Shown: positions 46,962 to 56,372, numbered from the stretch's first letter. The stretch: 64,000 bases of DNA from Nitrogeniibacter mangrovi (GCF_010983895.1 NZ_CP048836.1:2170001-2234000), one strand, 5' to 3'. Made by a program: numbers and translations. The notes: generated by a model not told the origin, from the sequence alone.

Positions 46962-48068
46962 CTACTGCGGAATCGATTCCACCGGAATGGCGAAGCCGAT
47001 GCCCTGCGCGCCCTGCAGGATGGCGGTGTTCATGCCCACCACGTCCCCCCGCTCGGTGATCAGCGGGCCACCGCTGTTGCCCGGATTGATGGGCGCGTCA
47101 GTCTGCAGATAGCGCACCCCGTCGTGTTCCCGATAGCCGGAGAAGATGCCGCCGGTCACGGTGTAGGTCAGCCCCTGCGGGCTGCCGACGGTATAGAGGC
47201 GTTCGCCCTGGTGCAGCCCGGTGCTGCGGCCCCGTGGGATGAACGGGCAATCGGCGGCCGGCAGGCGGAAACTGGCCAGGTCCTGGTCGCTGGACATGTC
47301 CACCCGATTGACCGTGTATTCGCTGCCATCGACCAGTGACACCGTGTAGGTCGCGGTGCGCGCATACAGTTCGGCCTTGCTCACTTCGTCCAGCAGCGCC
47401 TCGCGCGCCCGCGCCGGGACGTCGCTCAACTGCGCCTTGAGCCGGTCGATCTTCAAACGCAGGGTCACCGCCTCGCCGCTGCGCTCGCCGAAGCTCCGCA
47501 CCGCCTCGCGCAGCGATTCGCGCATCTGGCCGAGCCGCGCCATCAGTTCGCTGCGCTGCCGGGCCATCTCCGCCGCCACCAGGCGCGGATCGCTGGCTGC
47601 CGCCCGGGCCCGCTGCACGTCGAAATGGACCACATGGCGGTTGGTCACCACCCGGCAGTCGGGGCTGACGATGAAGCCCGAGCCGACCGCATGCCAGGGG
47701 GTCTGGATGAACACCGTGGCGTTGCGCGCCGCCTCGATGGCGTTGCCCGGCGCATGGGAGGCCTGCAGCCGGGCGCGCAGACCGCCGCTCGACGGGGCGG
47801 CCGCCTCCGGAGGCGGCACGGACGCACTTGCCACCGGCGTGTCGGCCACGGGGGCGTCCTTGCCCGTCAAGGCCCAGACCACGCCCGCACACACGATCAG
47901 CCCGAGGCCGATCCGCAGCCACGGCAGCCCGGGCTTGTCCTCCGCGGCCGGCTCGGCCGCCCGCGCCTCACGCGCCTGCAGCCAGGCCTCGTACTTGGCA
48001 AAGTAGAGCCCGCAGGCCGCGCACTGGGTGTCGTCGTCCTGCACGTGGCCGCACTTGGGACATTCCAT
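46962..48068 (-). CDS. Zinc-ribbon, membrane-anchored trypsin-like serine protease
   Basis: A 368-residue protein. Cys3, Cys6, Cys16 and Cys19 form an N-terminal zinc ribbon (CPKCGHVQDDDTQCAACG), followed by a cytoplasmic helix, one membrane span (residues about 50-67, LPWLRIGLGLIVCAGVVWAL), a proline-rich linker and a trypsin-like domain with His145 (TNRHVV), Asp263 (DQDLA) and Ser332 (PGNSGGPL). A charged, probably coiled-coil insertion of about 85 residues (roughly 150-235) separates His145 from Asp263. The catalytic domain would be periplasmic, like HtrA relatives, but no PDZ domain is present. The substrate is unknown. It ends nine bases from the dnaE2 stop. Confidence 0.85.
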   Translation of the reverse strand: MECPKCGHVQDDDTQCAACGLYFAKYEAWLQAREARAAEPAAEDKPGLPWLRIGLGLIVCAGVVWALTGKDAPVADTPVASASVPPPEAAAPSSGGLRARLQASHAPGNAIEAARNATVFIQTPWHAVGSGFIVSPDCRVVTNRHVVHFDVQRARAAASDPRLVAAEMARQRSELMARLGQMRESLREAVRSFGERSGEAVTLRLKIDRLKAQLSDVPARAREALLDEVSKAELYARTATYTVSLVDGSEYTVNRVDMSSDQDLASFRLPAADCPFIPRGRSTGLHQGERLYTVGSPQGLTYTVTGGIFSGYREHDGVRYLQTDAPINPGNSGGPLITERGDVVGMNTAILQGAQGIGFAIPVESIPQ

Positions 48069-48197
48069 GTCTCGTGATCCGATCCGGCGATGAGACGACC
48101 CGGCCGATCGCCAGGGTCGTGATGATGGGATACAACCGCTCAGTTCAGTTCGGCATCCAGGCCGACAACTTGAGCGTGCCGGGCGCGGGTGTCCCGC

Positions 48198-48518
48198 CTA
48201 TCGGCGCGGCGGCGGGGTCTCGTCCGAGACATCCTCGGGGCGCCCCTCGCGGATGATTTCGCCCTCGATGACGAGGCCGTCGGGCGGATTGTCGCGCATC
48301 TGCCGACGAACGGCGCGCGTCTTCCACCACACGTAGCCCCACACCAGCAGACCGATGGTGACGACGGCGGCGAACAGCACCACGGAGAACATCAGCGCCA
48401 GCACGAACACGCCGGCACCGACGATGCCGGCCACGATCTTCTGCCAGGGGCCCATGGGCTGGGCGCGGCGACGCCCAAAGCCATTGAAAAACCGCATCTG
48501 TTCCGGGTCGATTCGCAT
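48198..48518 (-). CDS. Small membrane protein of unknown function
   Basis: A 106-residue protein (MRIDPEQMRFFNGFGRRRAQPMGPWQKIVAGIVGAGVFVLALMFSVVLFAAVVTIGLLVWGYVWWKTRAVRRQMRDNP) with a cytoplasmic N-terminus, two closely spaced hydrophobic segments and a polar tail (EGEIIREGRPEDVSDE). No known domain. Start at 48518 is chosen over a longer in-frame start. It lies in the gap between the protease and the divergent hemerythrin. Its upstream gap, 145 bases, shows no clear promoter. Confidence 0.7.
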   Translation of the reverse strand: MRIDPEQMRFFNGFGRRRAQPMGPWQKIVAGIVGAGVFVLALMFSVVLFAAVVTIGLLVWGYVWWKTRAVRRQMRDNPPDGLVIEGEIIREGRPEDVSDETPPPRR

Positions 48519-48663
48519 TCTGGTTCCTGCAAGACAACACATTCGACCTACACGCTATCACCGATCGGAGGCACGTGCCCCGCAACCATGCACTTGACCC
48601 GATGGCCGCGGTGGACCACCGTGAGAAGAAAACGCTCGATTTTCACCCTTCCCCGACCCGACG

Positions 48664-49095
48664 ATGACCATTTCCGAAAACACCCTGGCCAAGCTGCATG
48701 CCGACCACGCCTACATGGACGCCCTGATCCGCCAGATTGCCGGCCTGTGCGTGTCACGCGGCGCCGTGGACAGTTGCGACCAGTGCCGCCCCAACCGCCG
48801 CACCCTGTGCCGCAGCAATGTCGAGCAGCTCATCCACACCTTCGTGCAGGTGACGCTCAAGCACAATCTGCTCGAATCCCAGTGCATGGAAGACGAGGTG
48901 CCCGCCGAGCATCGCATCGCGCACAACCGGGCCCATGCGCGGATCGGCGAGCAGCTGCAGCAGCTGCGGGCGATCTTTGCGGACGACGGCAACAGCCTCG
49001 TCGCCATCGAAGGCATCGACCGGGTCCAGGCGGCGTTGGATGACCACCTCATCGAGTTCGACGAGGCGCTCGAGGCCTACCTCAAGGCCGCCTGA
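48664..49095 (+). CDS. Hemerythrin-family oxygen-binding protein
   Basis: A 143-residue four-helix protein with the complete hemerythrin ligand set H-HxxxE-HxxxH-HxxxxD: His15, His67/Glu71 (KHNLLE), His83/His87 (HRIAH) and His128/Asp133 (DHLIEFD). It probably binds a di-iron centre and O2, as a sensor, carrier or protector. Unusually it has five cysteines (Cys29, 38, 41, 49, 74), with CDQC and a following RTLC that could bind metal or sense redox state. Start ATG at 48664. It is followed by mfd, with a TATAAT-like -10 of mfd at 49146. Confidence 0.85.
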   Translation: MTISENTLAKLHADHAYMDALIRQIAGLCVSRGAVDSCDQCRPNRRTLCRSNVEQLIHTFVQVTLKHNLLESQCMEDEVPAEHRIAHNRAHARIGEQLQQLRAIFADDGNSLVAIEGIDRVQAALDDHLIEFDEALEAYLKAA

Positions 49096-49145
49096 CCCGG
49101 CGCCGCGCTCGACCCCATCGCGGGGCGGGACGCCGGCGCGTCCCT

Positions 49146-49151
49146 TATAAT
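49146..49151 (+). promoter_or_regulatory. TATAAT -10 of mfd
   Basis: TATAAT lies 30 bases ahead of the mfd ATG; transcription would start near 49158. No strong -35 is visible at 49123-49129. A GTG at 49163 would lie almost at the start point, which supports the ATG. Confidence 0.45.
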
Positions 49152-49180
49152 CGGCAGCCCCTGTGTCACCGCGCGCCGTC

Positions 49181-52100
49181 ATGCCTCACCCACTGCTGTC
49201 CATCCTCGACACCTTCGCCGCCCCCCGCCCCGGGCAGCGGGTGGACCTGCCCCGCCTGGCCGGATCGGCCGACGCCCTGGCCATGGCCGCGCTCGAGCAC
49301 GACACCATGCAGCTGGTGGTGACCGCCAACCCCCTGGACGCGCTGCGACTGAACGAGGAGCTGGCCTGGTTCGCCCCCGAACTGCGGGTGTGCATGCTGC
49401 CCGACTGGGAGACCCTGCCCTACGACACCCTGTCGCCGCACCAGGATCTGGTCTCGGAACGGCTCGCCACCCTCTACACCATCACCCGCGGCGAGGCCGA
49501 TGTGGTGCTGGTGCCCGCGTCCACGGCGCTGTACCGGCTCGCGCCGCCGGCCTATCTGGCCGCGCACACCTTCTTCGTCAAGCGCGGCGAGCGCCTCGAC
49601 GGCGAGGCCTTCCGCGACCAGATGACCCTGGCCGGCTACGCCCATGTGACCCAGGTGGTCAGCCCGGGCGAATACAGCGTCCGCGGCGGCCTGATCGACC
49701 TGTTCCCCATGGGCTCGCCGCTGCCCTATCGCATCGACCTGTTCGACGACGAGGTGGACACCATCCGCACCTTCGACCCGGACACCCAGCGCACGGTGTA
49801 TCCGGTGGACCAGATCCGCCTGCTGCCGGCGCGTGAATTCCCCCTCGACGAGACCGGCCGCACCCGTTTCCGCAGCCGCTTCCGCGAGCAGTTCGAAGGC
49901 GACCCCAGCCGGGTCGGCGTGTACAAGGACGTCTCCAATGGCGTCGCGCCGGCCGGCATCGAATACTTCCTGCCCCTGTTCTTCGACGAGACCGCCACCC
50001 TCTTCGACTACCTGCCCGCGCACAGCCGCATCGTGCTGCATGGCGACGTGCCGGCGGCGATCGCCGACTTCTGGCGCGACACCGAATCGCGCCACAAGCT
50101 GCTCGCGGGCGACCGCAGCCGCCCGGTGCTCGCGCCCTCGGCGCTGTTTCTCGACCAGGAGCAGTTCTTCAGCCGCGCCGGCACCCACGCGCGCATCCTC
50201 ATCGGCGGCACGCCGGAGGCGGTGGCCGCGGCACCGGTGCCGCCGATTGCGGTCGAGCGCAAGGCCGCCGATCCGCTGCATGCGCTCAAGACCTGGCTGA
50301 ATACCTACGAGGGCCGGGTGCTGCTGCTGGCCGAGTCGCCCGGCCGACGCGAGACCATGGCCGAGTATTTCGCCGAGTACGGGCTGACCTTCACCCCCTG
50401 CGACGGACTCGACGCTTTTCTTGAGAGCCGCGAGCCGGTGTGCCTGAGCGTCGGTCCGCTGGCCGCCGGCTTCCTGTTGCCGGAGGCGGGGCTGGCCTTC
50501 CTCACCGAGACCGAGCTCTACGCCAACACCGCGCGTACCCCGCGCCGCCGCGACAGCCGCCGCGAGGCCACGGTCGAGGGCTGGCTGCGCGACCTGTCCG
50601 AACTCAAGGTGGGCGATCCGGTGGTGCATGTCTCCCACGGCGTCGGTCGCTATCTGGGTCTCATCCACATGGACCTGGGCGAAGGCGACACCGAGTTCCT
50701 GCATCTGGAGTATTCCGGCGGCGACAAGCTCTACGTGCCGGTCTCCCAGTTGCATGTCATCACCCGCTACGCCGGCGCCGACCCCGAGGCGGTGGACCTG
50801 CACCGGCTCGGCTCCGGGCAGTGGGAGAAGGCGAAGAAGAAAGCCGCCCTGCAGGTGCGCGACACCGCGGCCGAGCTGCTCGCCCTGTATGCCCAGCGCG
50901 CCGCCCGCGCCGGTCATCGCTTCGATTTCAAGGCCCACGATCTCGATGCCTTCGCCGAAGCCTTCGGCTTCGAGGAGACGCCGGACCAGAAGGCCGCCAT
51001 CGACGCCGTGGTCGCCGACATGAAGGCCGGCCGGCCCATGGATCGGCTGGTATGCGGCGACGTGGGCTTCGGCAAGACCGAGGTGGCCCTGCGCGCCGCC
51101 TTCATCGCCGTGGCCGACGGCAAACAGGTGGTGGTGCTGGCGCCGACCACGCTGCTGGCCGAACAGCATTTCCAGACCTTCTCCGACCGCTTCGCCGACT
51201 GGCCGGTGCGCATTGCCGAGCTGTCGCGCTTTCGCAGTGCCAAGGAACAGGCCCAGGCCATCAAGGAACTGGCCGAGGGCAAGCTCGACATCATCATCGG
51301 CACCCACCGCTTGCTGCAGAAGGACGTGAATTTCAAGCGTCTCGGGCTGGTGATCATCGACGAGGAACACCGCTTCGGCGTGCGCCAGAAAGAGGCCCTC
51401 AAGCAGCTGCGCAGCGAAGTGGACATCCTCACCCTCACCGCCACCCCGATTCCGCGCACGCTCGGTCTGGCCATGGAGGGCCTGCGCGAATTCTCGGTCA
51501 TCGCCACCGCGCCGCAGAAGCGCCTCGCCATCAAGACCTTCGTGCAACGGCACAGCAAGGGCATCGTGCGCGAGGCCGTGCTGCGCGAGTTCAAGCGTGG
51601 CGGCCAGGTGTACTTCCTCCACAACGAGGTGGACACCATCGAGAACATGCGCGAGGCGCTCACCGAACTGCTGCCCGAGGCGCGCATCGTGGTCGGCCAC
51701 GGCCAGCTGCCGGAGCGCGAGCTGGAGCGGGTGATGCGCGACTTCACCCAGCAGCGCGCCAACCTGCTGCTGTGCACCACCATCATCGAGACCGGCATCA
51801 ACATTCCCACCGCCAACACCATCATCATCAACCGCGCCGACCGCTTCGGCCTGGCCCAGCTGCACCAGCTGCGCGGCCGCGTCGGCCGCTCGCACCACCA
51901 GGCCTACGCTTACCTGCTCACCGACGCGCACGCCAAACCGAGTGCTCTGGCACAGAAACGCCTCGAGGCGATCTCGATGATGGAAGACCTCGGCTCCGGC
52001 TTCTTCCTCGCCATGCACGATCTGGAGATCCGCGGTGCCGGCGAGGTGCTGGGCGAGAGCCAGTCGGGGGACATCCAGCAGATCGGCTTCTCGCTCTACA

Positions 52101-52615
52101 CCGAGATGCTCAAGCGCGCGGTCAAGGATCTGCAGGCCGGGCGCGAACCGGACCTGTCGCAGCCGCTGGAGGTGGTCTCCGAGATCAACCTCCACGCCCC
52201 GGCGCTGCTGCCCAACGCCTACTGCGCCGATGTGCAGGAACGCCTCACCCTCTACAAGCGCCTCGCCAACGCCGAGGACGAGGCCACCCTGCGCCAGCTT
52301 CAGGAAGAGCTCATCGATCGCTTCGGCGACATGCCCGAGCAGACCGTGGCCCTGCTCGAGACCCACCGGCTGCGCGTCGCCCTCAAGGACCTGGACGTGC
52401 TCAAGCTCGACGCGGCCGAATCCCAGCTGTCGATCCAGTTCGGCCCGCATGCGCCCATCGAGCCGATCAAGGTGATCGAGCTGGTGCAGAAGGACCGCAA
52501 CACCCGCATGGCCGGCCAGGACCGGCTGGTGCGGAGCATCGACGCGCCGAGCGTCAAGCAGCGCAGCGCCGCCGTGCGCACCCTGCTCAAGGATCTGGGC
52601 CTGGTGTCGGGCTGA
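49181..52615 (+). CDS. mfd: Transcription-repair coupling factor Mfd
   Basis: A 1144-residue Mfd. UvrB-like N-terminal module (LLSILDTFAAPRPGQRVDLP..., GEYSVRGGLIDLFPMG), RNA polymerase-interacting domain (GDPVVHVSHGVGRYLGL, LEYSGGDKLYVPVSQL), the RecG-like helicase with Walker A DVGFGKTEVALRAAF and the DEEH box IIDEEHRFGVRQKE, then GRVGRS in the second motor domain and a C-terminal domain ending in the DLGLVSG residues. It pushes stalled RNA polymerase off lesions and recruits UvrA. Start at 49181 follows from family length. Confidence 0.97.
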   Translation: MPHPLLSILDTFAAPRPGQRVDLPRLAGSADALAMAALEHDTMQLVVTANPLDALRLNEELAWFAPELRVCMLPDWETLPYDTLSPHQDLVSERLATLYTITRGEADVVLVPASTALYRLAPPAYLAAHTFFVKRGERLDGEAFRDQMTLAGYAHVTQVVSPGEYSVRGGLIDLFPMGSPLPYRIDLFDDEVDTIRTFDPDTQRTVYPVDQIRLLPAREFPLDETGRTRFRSRFREQFEGDPSRVGVYKDVSNGVAPAGIEYFLPLFFDETATLFDYLPAHSRIVLHGDVPAAIADFWRDTESRHKLLAGDRSRPVLAPSALFLDQEQFFSRAGTHARILIGGTPEAVAAAPVPPIAVERKAADPLHALKTWLNTYEGRVLLLAESPGRRETMAEYFAEYGLTFTPCDGLDAFLESREPVCLSVGPLAAGFLLPEAGLAFLTETELYANTARTPRRRDSRREATVEGWLRDLSELKVGDPVVHVSHGVGRYLGLIHMDLGEGDTEFLHLEYSGGDKLYVPVSQLHVITRYAGADPEAVDLHRLGSGQWEKAKKKAALQVRDTAAELLALYAQRAARAGHRFDFKAHDLDAFAEAFGFEETPDQKAAIDAVVADMKAGRPMDRLVCGDVGFGKTEVALRAAFIAVADGKQVVVLAPTTLLAEQHFQTFSDRFADWPVRIAELSRFRSAKEQAQAIKELAEGKLDIIIGTHRLLQKDVNFKRLGLVIIDEEHRFGVRQKEALKQLRSEVDILTLTATPIPRTLGLAMEGLREFSVIATAPQKRLAIKTFVQRHSKGIVREAVLREFKRGGQVYFLHNEVDTIENMREALTELLPEARIVVGHGQLPERELERVMRDFTQQRANLLLCTTIIETGINIPTANTIIINRADRFGLAQLHQLRGRVGRSHHQAYAYLLTDAHAKPSALAQKRLEAISMMEDLGSGFFLAMHDLEIRGAGEVLGESQSGDIQQIGFSLYTEMLKRAVKDLQAGREPDLSQPLEVVSEINLHAPALLPNAYCADVQERLTLYKRLANAEDEATLRQLQEELIDRFGDMPEQTVALLETHRLRVALKDLDVLKLDAAESQLSIQFGPHAPIEPIKVIELVQKDRNTRMAGQDRLVRSIDAPSVKQRSAAVRTLLKDLGLVSG

Positions 52616-52653
52616 GGGGAAACCGCACGCAAGCCCCGGTCCTGTCGCATTTC

Positions 52654-52669
52654 CGCGTTAAAATACGCG
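52654..52669 (+). promoter_or_regulatory. -10 of aroG flanked by an inverted repeat
   Basis: TAAAAT (52659-52664) is bracketed by CGCGT (52654-52658) and its inverse ACGCG (52665-52669). It is about 30 bases upstream of the aroG ATG. The symmetry suggests an operator overlapping the -10; no -35 is clear. Confidence 0.4.
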
Positions 52670-52697
52670 TTTTGGCTTCCGCGCAAGACACCGCATC

Positions 52698-53777
52698 ATG
52701 ACCGTCGCCCAGACCGAAAACCTCAACATCATCGCCCAGGACGACATGCCGTCGCCGGGCGACATCAAGGCCCAGCTGCCGCTCACCGACACTGCCGCCG
52801 CCACCGTGCTGGCCGGCCGCCGTGCGGTGCAGGCCATCCTCGACCGCGAAGACCCGCGCCTGTTCGTGGTGGTCGGCCCGTGCTCGATCCACGATCCGGT
52901 CGCCGGCCTCGACTACGCGCGACGCCTCAAGGCGCTGGCCGACGAGGTCTCCGACACCCTGCTGCTGATCATGCGTGTGTATTTCGAGAAGCCGCGCACG
53001 TCCACCGGCTGGAAGGGCTATATCAACGATCCGTACATGGACGACTCGTTCCGCATCGACGAGGGCATGGCGCGGGCACGCAAGTTCCTGCTCGACGTGA
53101 ACGAGCTGGGCATCCCCGCCGCCACCGAGGCGCTCGACCCGATCGCCCCGCAGTACTACGGCGACCTGATCGCCTGGACCGCCATCGGCGCCCGCACCGC
53201 CGAATCCCAGACCCATCGGGAGATGGCCTCCGGCCTGTCCACGCCGGTGGGCTTCAAGAACACCACCGACGGCTCGCTCGACGCGGCCGTCAACGGCATC
53301 GTCTCGGCGGCCAACCCGCACAGCTTCCTGGGCATCAACGGCCAGGGGCGTTCCGCCATCCTGCGCACCCGCGGCAACCGCTACGGCCATGTGGTGCTGC
53401 GCGGCGGCGGCGGCCGCCCGAACTACGACACGGTGTCGGTCAACCTGGCCGAGAAGGCGCTCGAAAAGGCGGGCCTGGCCCGCAACATCGTGATCGACTG
53501 CTCCCACGCCAACTCGTGGAAGAACCCGGAATACCAGCCGCTGGTGCTGCGCGACATGGCGCACCAGATCCGCGAAGGCAACAGCTCCATCGTCGGCGCC
53601 ATGATCGAAAGCTTCATCGAGCCGGGCAACCAGAAGATCCCGGCCGATCTGAGCCAGCTCAAGTACGGCTGCTCGGTCACCGATGCCTGCGTCGGCTGGG
53701 ACACCACCGTGGACATGCTCCGTCAGACCCACGAGACCCTGCGCGAGGTCCTGCCGAAGCGGACGACGCTGGCATGA
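52698..53777 (+). CDS. aroG: 3-deoxy-7-phosphoheptulonate synthase (type I DAHP synthase)
   Basis: A 359-residue enzyme for the first shikimate step, joining PEP and erythrose 4-phosphate. The signature VVVGPCSIHDPVAGLDYARRLKAL, the KPRTSTGWKG loop, GIPAATEALDPIAPQY and DCSHANSWKNPEYQ are all complete. It belongs to the AroFGH group; which amino acid inhibits it is not shown. The start has no strong ribosome-binding site but the family length fits. serB begins inside its stop codon (ATGA). Confidence 0.96.
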   Translation: MTVAQTENLNIIAQDDMPSPGDIKAQLPLTDTAAATVLAGRRAVQAILDREDPRLFVVVGPCSIHDPVAGLDYARRLKALADEVSDTLLLIMRVYFEKPRTSTGWKGYINDPYMDDSFRIDEGMARARKFLLDVNELGIPAATEALDPIAPQYYGDLIAWTAIGARTAESQTHREMASGLSTPVGFKNTTDGSLDAAVNGIVSAANPHSFLGINGQGRSAILRTRGNRYGHVVLRGGGGRPNYDTVSVNLAEKALEKAGLARNIVIDCSHANSWKNPEYQPLVLRDMAHQIREGNSSIVGAMIESFIEPGNQKIPADLSQLKYGCSVTDACVGWDTTVDMLRQTHETLREVLPKRTTLA

Positions 53778-54604
53778 ATCTGGTCGTCCTCGGCAGCGAC
53801 ATCGAAACCCGCCTGCTGAAAACCCTCGCCAAGCGCACCGGGGCCGAACGCATCGAGCAGATCCATCCGGGGGCCTTCCGCATCGTCGGCGCCACCTGCC
53901 GCGACGGCGTCGCCAGCCTGTGCGACGAGGCCGACGTGGATTACGCCTTCGTGCCCGACGGGCGCCGCCTCGACGATTTCGGCCTGTTCGTCACCGACAT
54001 GGATTCGACGCTCATCAACATCGAGTGCATCGACGAGCTGGCCGGCGAATGCGGTGCCAAGCAGCAGGTGGCGCAGATCACCGAAGCGGCCATGCGTGGC
54101 GAGATCGACTTCCGCGAGTCGCTCACCCGCCGGGTCGGCCTGCTGACCGGGCTCGACGTCAGCGCCCTCGACACGGTCTACGACCAGCGCCTGCAGCTCA
54201 ACCCCGGCGCCCAGGCCCTCATCGCCGGGCTGAAGGCGGCCGACATCACGACCGTGCTGGTGTCGGGCGGCTTCACCTTCTTCACCGACCGCCTCAAGGC
54301 CAGCCTCGGCTTCGACCATGCCTTCGCCAACCAGCTCGAGGTGGACGCCGGCAAACTGACCGGACGCGTCACCGGCCCCATCGTCGACGGCAACGCCAAG
54401 GCGGCCCACCTGGCGCGCATTCGCGAAGAGATGGCCCTGCCCGCGGACCGGGTCATGGCCGCCGGCGACGGCGCCAACGACCTGCCCATGTTCCGTGAGG
54501 CCGGCTTCTCGGTGGCCTTCCGCGCCAAACCGGTGCTGCGCGCCGAGGCCGACTGCAGCCTGAATCACCACGGGCTCGACGCCATCCTCCAGCTGTTCGA
54601 GTAA
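53774..54604 (+). CDS. serB: Phosphoserine phosphatase SerB
   Basis: A 276-residue HAD phosphatase with the nucleophile motif DMDSTLINIECIDELAG, the Ser motif LVSGGFTFFTDRL, and the GDGANDLPMF end motif. It makes serine from phosphoserine. An N-terminal region of about 75 residues precedes the HAD domain (MNLVVLGSDIETRLLKTLAKRTG). The ATG overlaps the aroG stop (ATGA), so aroG-serB are coupled; the pairing is unusual since both supply aromatic or one-carbon precursors. Confidence 0.95.
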   Translation: MNLVVLGSDIETRLLKTLAKRTGAERIEQIHPGAFRIVGATCRDGVASLCDEADVDYAFVPDGRRLDDFGLFVTDMDSTLINIECIDELAGECGAKQQVAQITEAAMRGEIDFRESLTRRVGLLTGLDVSALDTVYDQRLQLNPGAQALIAGLKAADITTVLVSGGFTFFTDRLKASLGFDHAFANQLEVDAGKLTGRVTGPIVDGNAKAAHLARIREEMALPADRVMAAGDGANDLPMFREAGFSVAFRAKPVLRAEADCSLNHHGLDAILQLFE

Positions 54605-54609
54605 GCCGC

Positions 54610-56364
54610 GTGTTTGCGTCGGACACGCCCTCCGCCCTGTTCGACAGCAACCTCGACGGTCAGCGGGCGATCCGCCTCACCGGGCTGGTCGAACACATTC
54701 GCTGTACCGATCCGGCCGACGTGCTGGCCGCCTTCGCGCGCATCGACGCGGCCGGGCGCCAGGGCCACTGGGTCGCACTGGCCGCCGCCTACGAGCTCGG
54801 CTACGTGTTCGAGCCCCGGCTCGCACCCCGGCGCCCGGCCGACGACACGCCCCTGCTCGAAGCGTGGATCTTCGCCCACTGCGATTCGCTCGCCGACGCC
54901 GCGGTGGACGCCTGGCTCGCCGAGGCCGACGGCCCGGCGGGGCTGCTCGATTTCACGCCCGCGATCGAACGCGCCGCCTACCTCGAGGCGGTCACGCGCA
55001 TTCGCCACTACATCGCCGCCGGCGACTGCTACCAGACCAACTTCACCTTCCCGTGCCGGGCCCGGGCCTATGGCAGCGCCCGGGCGCTCTACCGGCAGCT
55101 GCGTGCCGCCCAACCGGTGCGCTACGGCGCGCTCATCGAGCATGCCCATGGCGCGCTGCTGTCGCGCTCGCCGGAGCTGTTCGTCGAGCGCCTCGGCGAA
55201 CGCCTGGTGTGCCGCCCGATGAAAGGCACCGCCCCGGCCGCGGCCGAGGCCACCGCACTGACCGACAGCGCCAAGAACCGCGCCGAGAACGTCATGATCG
55301 TGGACCTGATCCGCAACGATCTGGGGCGTCTCGTGCCGCCCGGCCATGTGAAGGTCACCCGGCTGTTCGAGGCCGAACGCTATCGCACCGTGTGGCAGAT
55401 GACCTCGACCATCGTCGCCCACTCGGCGCCGGCGCCGCTGTATGACATCTTCCGCGCGCTGTTCCCCTGCGGCTCGATCACCGGCGCGCCCAAGGTCCGG
55501 GCCATGGAGATCATCCGCGAGCTCGAGCGGGCACCGCGCGGCATCTACTGCGGCGCCCTGGGCTGGATCGCGCCGCACGGCGACTTCGCCTTCAACGTGC
55601 CCATCCGCACCCTGGAGATCCGCCGCGACGGCCGCACCCGCTGCGGCACCGGCAGCGGCATCGTGTTCGACTCGGTGCCCGACGAGGAATGGCGCGAGTG
55701 TCTGCTCAAGACCGCCTTCCTCGCCGACCTGCCGGAGTCGCTCGCCCTGATCGAGACCATCCGCTGCAACGGCGGCCTGCGCGATCCGCTGCCGTGGCTG
55801 GACGACCATCTCGATCGCCTGTGCGGTTCCGCCGCGCAACTGGGCATTCCGTGCGATCGCGCGCGCATCGAAGCCGCACTGCGGGCAAGCGTCGCCCGCC
55901 TGCAAGGTGCACATCGCGTGCGCCTGACCCTGTCCATTCATGGCGAGCCGGACATCACCTGCGCGCCGCTCGGCGCGACCCCGTGCCGGCCGAGCGTGAT
56001 CCTCGCCGAAGCAACCGTCGACGCGGGCGACCCCATGCTGCGCCACAAGAGCACCGCACGCGCCCTGTACGACCGCACCCTGGCGGCGGCGACGGCCGCA
56101 GGCCATTTCGACGCGCTGTTCTTCAACACCCGCGGCGAACTGACCGAGGGCTGCCGCAGCAATGTGTTTGTGGAAGTGGACGGCGATCTGCTCACCCCGG
56201 CACGTGCCTGCGGCCTGCTCGACGGCGTGTGCCGACGGCGCCTGATCCGCGCCGGACGTGTCCGCGAAACGGTGCTCACCCGCGACGACCTGCAACGCGC
56301 GCAGCGGATTTATGTGGGGAATGCCCTGCGCGGGCTGATCGAAGTGCGCCTCGCCACGCGCTGA
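54610..56364 (+). CDS. pabB: Fused aminodeoxychorismate synthase component I / aminodeoxychorismate lyase
   Basis: A 584-residue fusion. The first 370 or so residues are PabB-like: AGDCYQTNFTFP, SRSPELFVERLGERLVCRPMKGTAP, ENVMIVDLIRNDLGR and FPCGSITGAPKVRAMEIIRELE. The rest is PabC-like, a PLP fold-type IV lyase, with the lysine in MLRHKSTARALYDR and NTRGELTEGCRSNVFVE. Together they turn chorismate and ammonia into p-aminobenzoate for folate. The start is GTG five bases after the serB stop. In many proteobacteria pabC sits by mltG-tmk-holB; here it is absent from that operon, which the fusion explains. Confidence 0.95.
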   Translation: MFASDTPSALFDSNLDGQRAIRLTGLVEHIRCTDPADVLAAFARIDAAGRQGHWVALAAAYELGYVFEPRLAPRRPADDTPLLEAWIFAHCDSLADAAVDAWLAEADGPAGLLDFTPAIERAAYLEAVTRIRHYIAAGDCYQTNFTFPCRARAYGSARALYRQLRAAQPVRYGALIEHAHGALLSRSPELFVERLGERLVCRPMKGTAPAAAEATALTDSAKNRAENVMIVDLIRNDLGRLVPPGHVKVTRLFEAERYRTVWQMTSTIVAHSAPAPLYDIFRALFPCGSITGAPKVRAMEIIRELERAPRGIYCGALGWIAPHGDFAFNVPIRTLEIRRDGRTRCGTGSGIVFDSVPDEEWRECLLKTAFLADLPESLALIETIRCNGGLRDPLPWLDDHLDRLCGSAAQLGIPCDRARIEAALRASVARLQGAHRVRLTLSIHGEPDITCAPLGATPCRPSVILAEATVDAGDPMLRHKSTARALYDRTLAAATAAGHFDALFFNTRGELTEGCRSNVFVEVDGDLLTPARACGLLDGVCRRRLIRAGRVRETVLTRDDLQRAQRIYVGNALRGLIEVRLATR

Positions 56365-56372
56365 ACCGGCTC

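Noticed and set aside
49166-52450. Open frame of 1094 codons on the minus strand
   Set aside because: It lies entirely opposite mfd and is a shadow caused by GC-rich third positions.
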